Below are positions 6,783 to 9,084 of a stretch of DNA of 9,084 nucleotides, piece by piece. The stretch covers positions 1-9,084 of the forward strand of contig CANBQQ010000098.1 in the NCBI GenBank assembly GCA_947371715.1, written 5' to 3'. The DNA comes from Flavipsychrobacter stenotrophus. Its GTDB lineage: Bacteria; Bacteroidota; Bacteroidia; Chitinophagales; Chitinophagaceae. Every line of letters begins with the position of its first letter. Position 1 is the stretch's first letter. A model generated the notes under the pieces. The model was given only the letters and a program-made list of their open reading frames with translations. It was not told the DNA's origin and did no database searches. The position numbers were made by a program, and so were the translations under genes.

Positions 6783-7166
6783 ATGAACACCAGCAACGAG
6801 CAACCGATAAATACTAAGATACCATTTATGAACACGCTTACAGGCGTTACTAATAAATGGACACAAAACGGGTACAGTGATACCATCACTATTTCACCTG
6901 AAGGTCTTTACTCTGTACAAAAGGATAAGAAGTACGGACCGGCAGATGTAAGGGTGGTAGATTTTTACAGGTTCGAAGGTCAGTCAGACCCTGCAGACAA
7001 TTGCATACTATACGTTGTGGAAACAACTGATGGTGTGAAGGGAATGGTAGTAGATGCCTATGGCACCTATGCCGATGATGACGTTACCAAATTTATGAAG
7101 CATGTAGAGGAGATCAACAAGAACGTAGAGAAGCGGGACAAGTCGGAAGACAGCCAGGCGGCCTAA
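6783..7166 (+). CDS. Small conserved Bacteroidetes protein (FYRFEG / DAYGxYAD family)
   Basis: 127-residue soluble protein with no signal peptide or membrane helix; function unknown. The core, about residues 18-105, has the hallmarks of a small family I recall from Bacteroidetes: a G-Y-x-D-T-I opening (30-36), VVDFYRFEGQSDPADN (58-73), a strand ILYVVET, and GVKGMVVDAYGTYADD (84-99). Relatives are sometimes labelled phosphoribosylpyrophosphate synthetase. This protein is far too short for that enzyme and shows no PRPP-binding motif, so the label should not be transferred. The last 22 residues are charged and probably disordered. The start is preceded by an A-rich stretch (AAAAGA, 6770-6775) that could aid initiation. 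The gene is monocistronic and ends in a strong terminator. Confidence 0.85.
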   Translation: MNTSNEQPINTKIPFMNTLTGVTNKWTQNGYSDTITISPEGLYSVQKDKKYGPADVRVVDFYRFEGQSDPADNCILYVVETTDGVKGMVVDAYGTYADDDVTKFMKHVEEINKNVEKRDKSEDSQAA

Positions 7167-7192
7167 CTATTCAAGTTGATCTTTGATCATAG

Positions 7193-7230
7193 AAGGTGCA
7201 TAGCAATTATTGTTATGCACCTTATTTTTT
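7193..7230 (+). terminator. Strong intrinsic terminator after the 127-residue gene
   Basis: A 14-bp stem with a single G-T wobble: AAGGTGCATAGCAA (7193-7206) pairs with TTGTTATGCACCTT (7210-7223) around a TTA loop, followed by A and six T. It begins 27 bases after the stop codon. Confidence 0.93.
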
Positions 7231-7268
7231 GCTTCATTATGAGGGTTATGAGTGCAATGACAACACAC

Positions 7269-7306
7269 CGAATGTCATGGTGAGCCGCGCCGAACCACGG
7301 CATTCG
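7269..7306. repeat. REP-like inverted repeat in the convergent spacer
   Basis: CGAATGTCATGGT (7269-7281) pairs with ACCACGGCATTCG (7294-7306) with one mismatch and one G-T wobble, around a 12-base GC-rich loop (GAGCCGCGCCGA). The core TCATGGTGAGCC...CGAACCA resembles intergenic palindromes I recall from Bacteroidetes genomes. It has no T-run on either side, so it is probably not an intrinsic terminator, though it lies just beyond the 3' end of the minus-strand oxidoreductase gene. Confidence 0.6.
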
Positions 7307-7340
7307 CACAGGACGTATTTGTTTTGAGAACACTTGGCGG

Positions 7341-8009
7341 CTATGCCGCTCCCACTTTATTGATATCCTTTACCTCCAATATATTCATGTCATATCCTTC
7401 CAACGTCACATTGATCATAGCCCGGCCCACAACAGCAAGCGTTGATACAAAGTTGGGCAGTATGACTTTGAACAGCGGATACAACCATGAAACATACTTA
7501 TAGGCAGGTAGCATATTCTTTAACCCAGGCGTAGCATGCATATATCCGGGCCTGAACATAAACGCCTGCCTGAAGGGCAATTTCATCAGATCGTTCTCTG
7601 TCTTCCCTTTCACCTGGGCCCACATGCTTCCACCTTTCTCTGTACTGTCTGTACCCGAGCCCGATACATAACAAAAGGTCATGTCGGGGTTTAGTCTCGA
7701 TAGTGTCCTGGCGACATTTAGGGTAAGGTCATAGGTCATCTTAGTATATTCCGGTTCCTTCATCCCTACCGACGATACACCCAGGCAAAAGTAGCATGCA
7801 TTGTACGCCTTAAGCTCATTTTCAATTGGTGTCAGATCAAAGAAGTTACTATGAACTATCTCCTTCAGTTTTAGATGTGTAATGCCCGACGGTCTGCGGT
7901 TGATGATCAGCACGCTTTCTACTTCAGGATGTTGCAGACATTCATGTAATACTCCTTCACCCACCATACCAGTTGCACCGGTAACTATAGCTCTTATCTT
8001 CATTGTCAT
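7341..8009 (-). CDS. NAD(P)-binding atypical SDR / epimerase-like oxidoreductase
   Basis: 222-residue cytoplasmic protein with an N-terminal Rossmann fold: RAIVTGATGMVGEGVL, with the glycine motif at 11-17. An acceptor-strand end, LIINRRPSG (34-42), carries two arginines, which hints at NADP(H). The CYFCLGVSS strand (72-80) is typical of extended/atypical SDRs related to the TIP30 (HTATIP2)-like group. A catalytic-region strand, CYVSGSGTDST (113-123), is followed by MWAQVKGKTEND (129-140). There the usual YxxxK reads WxxxK, with W130 in place of Tyr and K134 kept. Residues 148-158 (QAFMFRPGYMH) match the substrate-side loop of the group. The substrate is unknown. The chosen start gives MTMKIRAI; the ATG two codons later (8001) is equally possible. 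The gene lies 59 bp downstream of the esterase gene on the same strand, so they may be co-transcribed. Confidence 0.85.
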   Translation of the reverse strand: MTMKIRAIVTGATGMVGEGVLHECLQHPEVESVLIINRRPSGITHLKLKEIVHSNFFDLTPIENELKAYNACYFCLGVSSVGMKEPEYTKMTYDLTLNVARTLSRLNPDMTFCYVSGSGTDSTEKGGSMWAQVKGKTENDLMKLPFRQAFMFRPGYMHATPGLKNMLPAYKYVSWLYPLFKVILPNFVSTLAVVGRAMINVTLEGYDMNILEVKDINKVGAA

Positions 8010-8068
8010 TATTGTTCTATTATTATCTTAAATACTTCGGGACTATTTGCTGATGACTATCTGCCAAC

Positions 8069-9084
8069 CTACCATTGCACATTCGCATCTATAAACCCAA
8101 TAAGGCTTTCAGCCATTTTTTGCTGGTCCTTTCTCTTAGGATGACCTGGCGCATTTTTATACGCAAAGATGTGAGGGTACACTTTTCTATCGTGCAGTTG
8201 GCTCACCGCCTCTCTTACATATCCCGGCCATGGCGAACCATCTTTTGTGGCGTCCATACTACCCAGCGTACAAACAATAGATGCGTCGGGGTAAGTGTTT
8301 CTTATGGTTGTAACGAACTGTTTATACGCATTGATAATGTAGCCGCTATCGGGTGGGGTAGTGCCAAAGCGGTTTTTAAATTGCGGGTGATTGGGCTTGG
8401 TAACCAACCATGAATCATTTTGAAACAGGTCTATCACAACTACATCGGGTACATAAGAATGGAAGTTCCATTTGTGGATAGAATCCAGCGGATCAAGCCG
8501 GTCATATAACTCAGGCATAATTACCGGAAACCAACTCACCATAAGGCCTACGCCGCTTTTACTAATGTTATAGTACTCGGCATCATAATGCCTTGCGGTT
8601 ATAGCAGCATAGGTGTAGTAATTGTTGAAATATTCCGGCAATCCGGTGTCTCTTACTGTATCATCAACACTATATCCTGCCGTTATTGAGTTGCCGTAAA
8701 ATTCTATTTTCTTTCTCGTTTTATCCAGTAGTGAAATGGAGCTGCCATCCGTTTCAAACCCATAGAACCAGGATTTACCTGCGCTTTCTTCAGTAAGCTT
8801 GAAGAGCTGCACCTTGTGCATGACACCCTTCTTCAAGTGGTCGGCAATTGTGTAAGACTGCTTTATTGTGTCAGCTTTTATTTTAGTGTATACACTGTCA
8901 TCAATGATGCCGTAATAGTAATTACTTCCTTTCTTATCTCTTATATCCACTGCAATAGTCGACCCCGTAAAACGCATAGTGGCAGATGTCCCCGACCAGT
9001 AAAAGGTGGCTGATGAATCGTTATGGCTTATACGCCCCATATATTGCACCGATGGGTCTTTACAACTCACTTTATGCAATGGTG
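8069..9084 (-). CDS. CE2-type SGNH/GDSL carbohydrate esterase (5' partial)
   Basis: Probable deacetylase of polysaccharides, likely exported. The frame is open to the right edge, so the start and any signal peptide are outside the window; the TTG at 9077-9079 is used only as residue 1 for numbering. Residues about 10-115 form the beta-sandwich N-domain of family CE2 (VQYMGRI, TMRFTGSTIAVDI, NYYYGIIDD). Residues 125-336 form the SGNH domain: block I EFYGNSITAGYS with nucleophile S131, block II NISKSGVG with G176, block III DLFQNDSW with N221-D222, and block V APGHPKRKDQQKMAE with H313. Block III lacks the usual Gly-Thr before Asn-Asp, and no Asp precedes the catalytic His. The latter fits the Ser-His dyad described for CE2 enzymes. 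The substrate is not predictable. The SDR-like gene follows 59 bp downstream on the same strand. Confidence 0.87.
   Translation of the reverse strand, partial: PLHKVSCKDPSVQYMGRISHNDSSATFYWSGTSATMRFTGSTIAVDIRDKKGSNYYYGIIDDSVYTKIKADTIKQSYTIADHLKKGVMHKVQLFKLTEESAGKSWFYGFETDGSSISLLDKTRKKIEFYGNSITAGYSVDDTVRDTGLPEYFNNYYTYAAITARHYDAEYYNISKSGVGLMVSWFPVIMPELYDRLDPLDSIHKWNFHSYVPDVVVIDLFQNDSWLVTKPNHPQFKNRFGTTPPDSGYIINAYKQFVTTIRNTYPDASIVCTLGSMDATKDGSPWPGYVREAVSQLHDRKVYPHIFAYKNAPGHPKRKDQQKMAESLIGFIDANVQW

Noticed and set aside
6783..7166. Phosphoribosylpyrophosphate synthetase, a label sometimes attached to relatives of this small protein.
   Set aside because: At 127 residues with no PRPP-binding loop or catalytic flexible loop, it cannot be that enzyme.
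8075..8413. Plus-strand ORF of 112 residues opposite the esterase.
   Set aside because: It lies opposite the conserved SGNH blocks III and V and has no recognisable features.

Overview
The window reads as chromosomal DNA of a member of the Bacteroidetes (Bacteroidota), most likely near Chitinophagaceae/Sphingobacteriia. Reasons: the first gene ends in a type IX secretion (T9SS) sorting domain, which is restricted to this phylum; a DUF3810-type membrane protein and a small 'FYRFEG...DAYGxYAD' protein are families I know from this phylum; a TAnnTTTG-type -7 promoter element is present; ribosome binding sites are weak or absent. The phylum assignment is firm, the family is a guess.

Layout. (1) 1-2927, plus strand: the 3' part of a large surface adhesin-like gene, made of seven similar Ig-like repeats, several more divergent Ig/PKD-like domains and a C-terminal T9SS domain, closed by a terminator hairpin. 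(2) 2928-3204: a spacer with two copies of a small hairpin repeat and a promoter. (3) 3205-4281, plus: a three-helix membrane protein of the DUF3810 family with an HExxH motif, possibly translated from a leaderless mRNA. (4) 4340-6530, minus: a probable two-gene operon, an uncharacterised single-span membrane protein followed by the catalytic (alpha) chain of methylmalonyl-CoA mutase without a B12-binding domain. The mutase converges on DUF3810, and the two share a compact bidirectional terminator. (5) 6531-6782: a divergent intergenic region. (6) 6783-7166, plus: a 127-residue conserved cytosolic protein with a strong intrinsic terminator. (7) 7231-7340: a spacer with a REP-like inverted repeat. 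(8) 7341-9084, minus: a short-chain-dehydrogenase-like oxidoreductase and, 59 bp upstream of it, a CE2-type SGNH carbohydrate esterase that runs off the right edge.

How the genes work together. The mutase links succinyl-CoA and methylmalonyl-CoA (propionate metabolism) and must find its cobalamin-binding partner elsewhere in the genome. The adhesin and the esterase fit a surface-active, polysaccharide-using lifestyle. Otherwise the genes look like ordinary, unlinked chromosomal genes. I found no CRISPR, phage, insertion sequence, toxin-antitoxin, tRNA or rRNA signal and nothing that clearly amounts to a new multi-gene system. The most unusual items are the composition and two-domain duplication of the adhesin, the paired hairpin repeats, the probable leaderless start, and departures from consensus at the active-site motifs of the SDR and the SGNH esterase.
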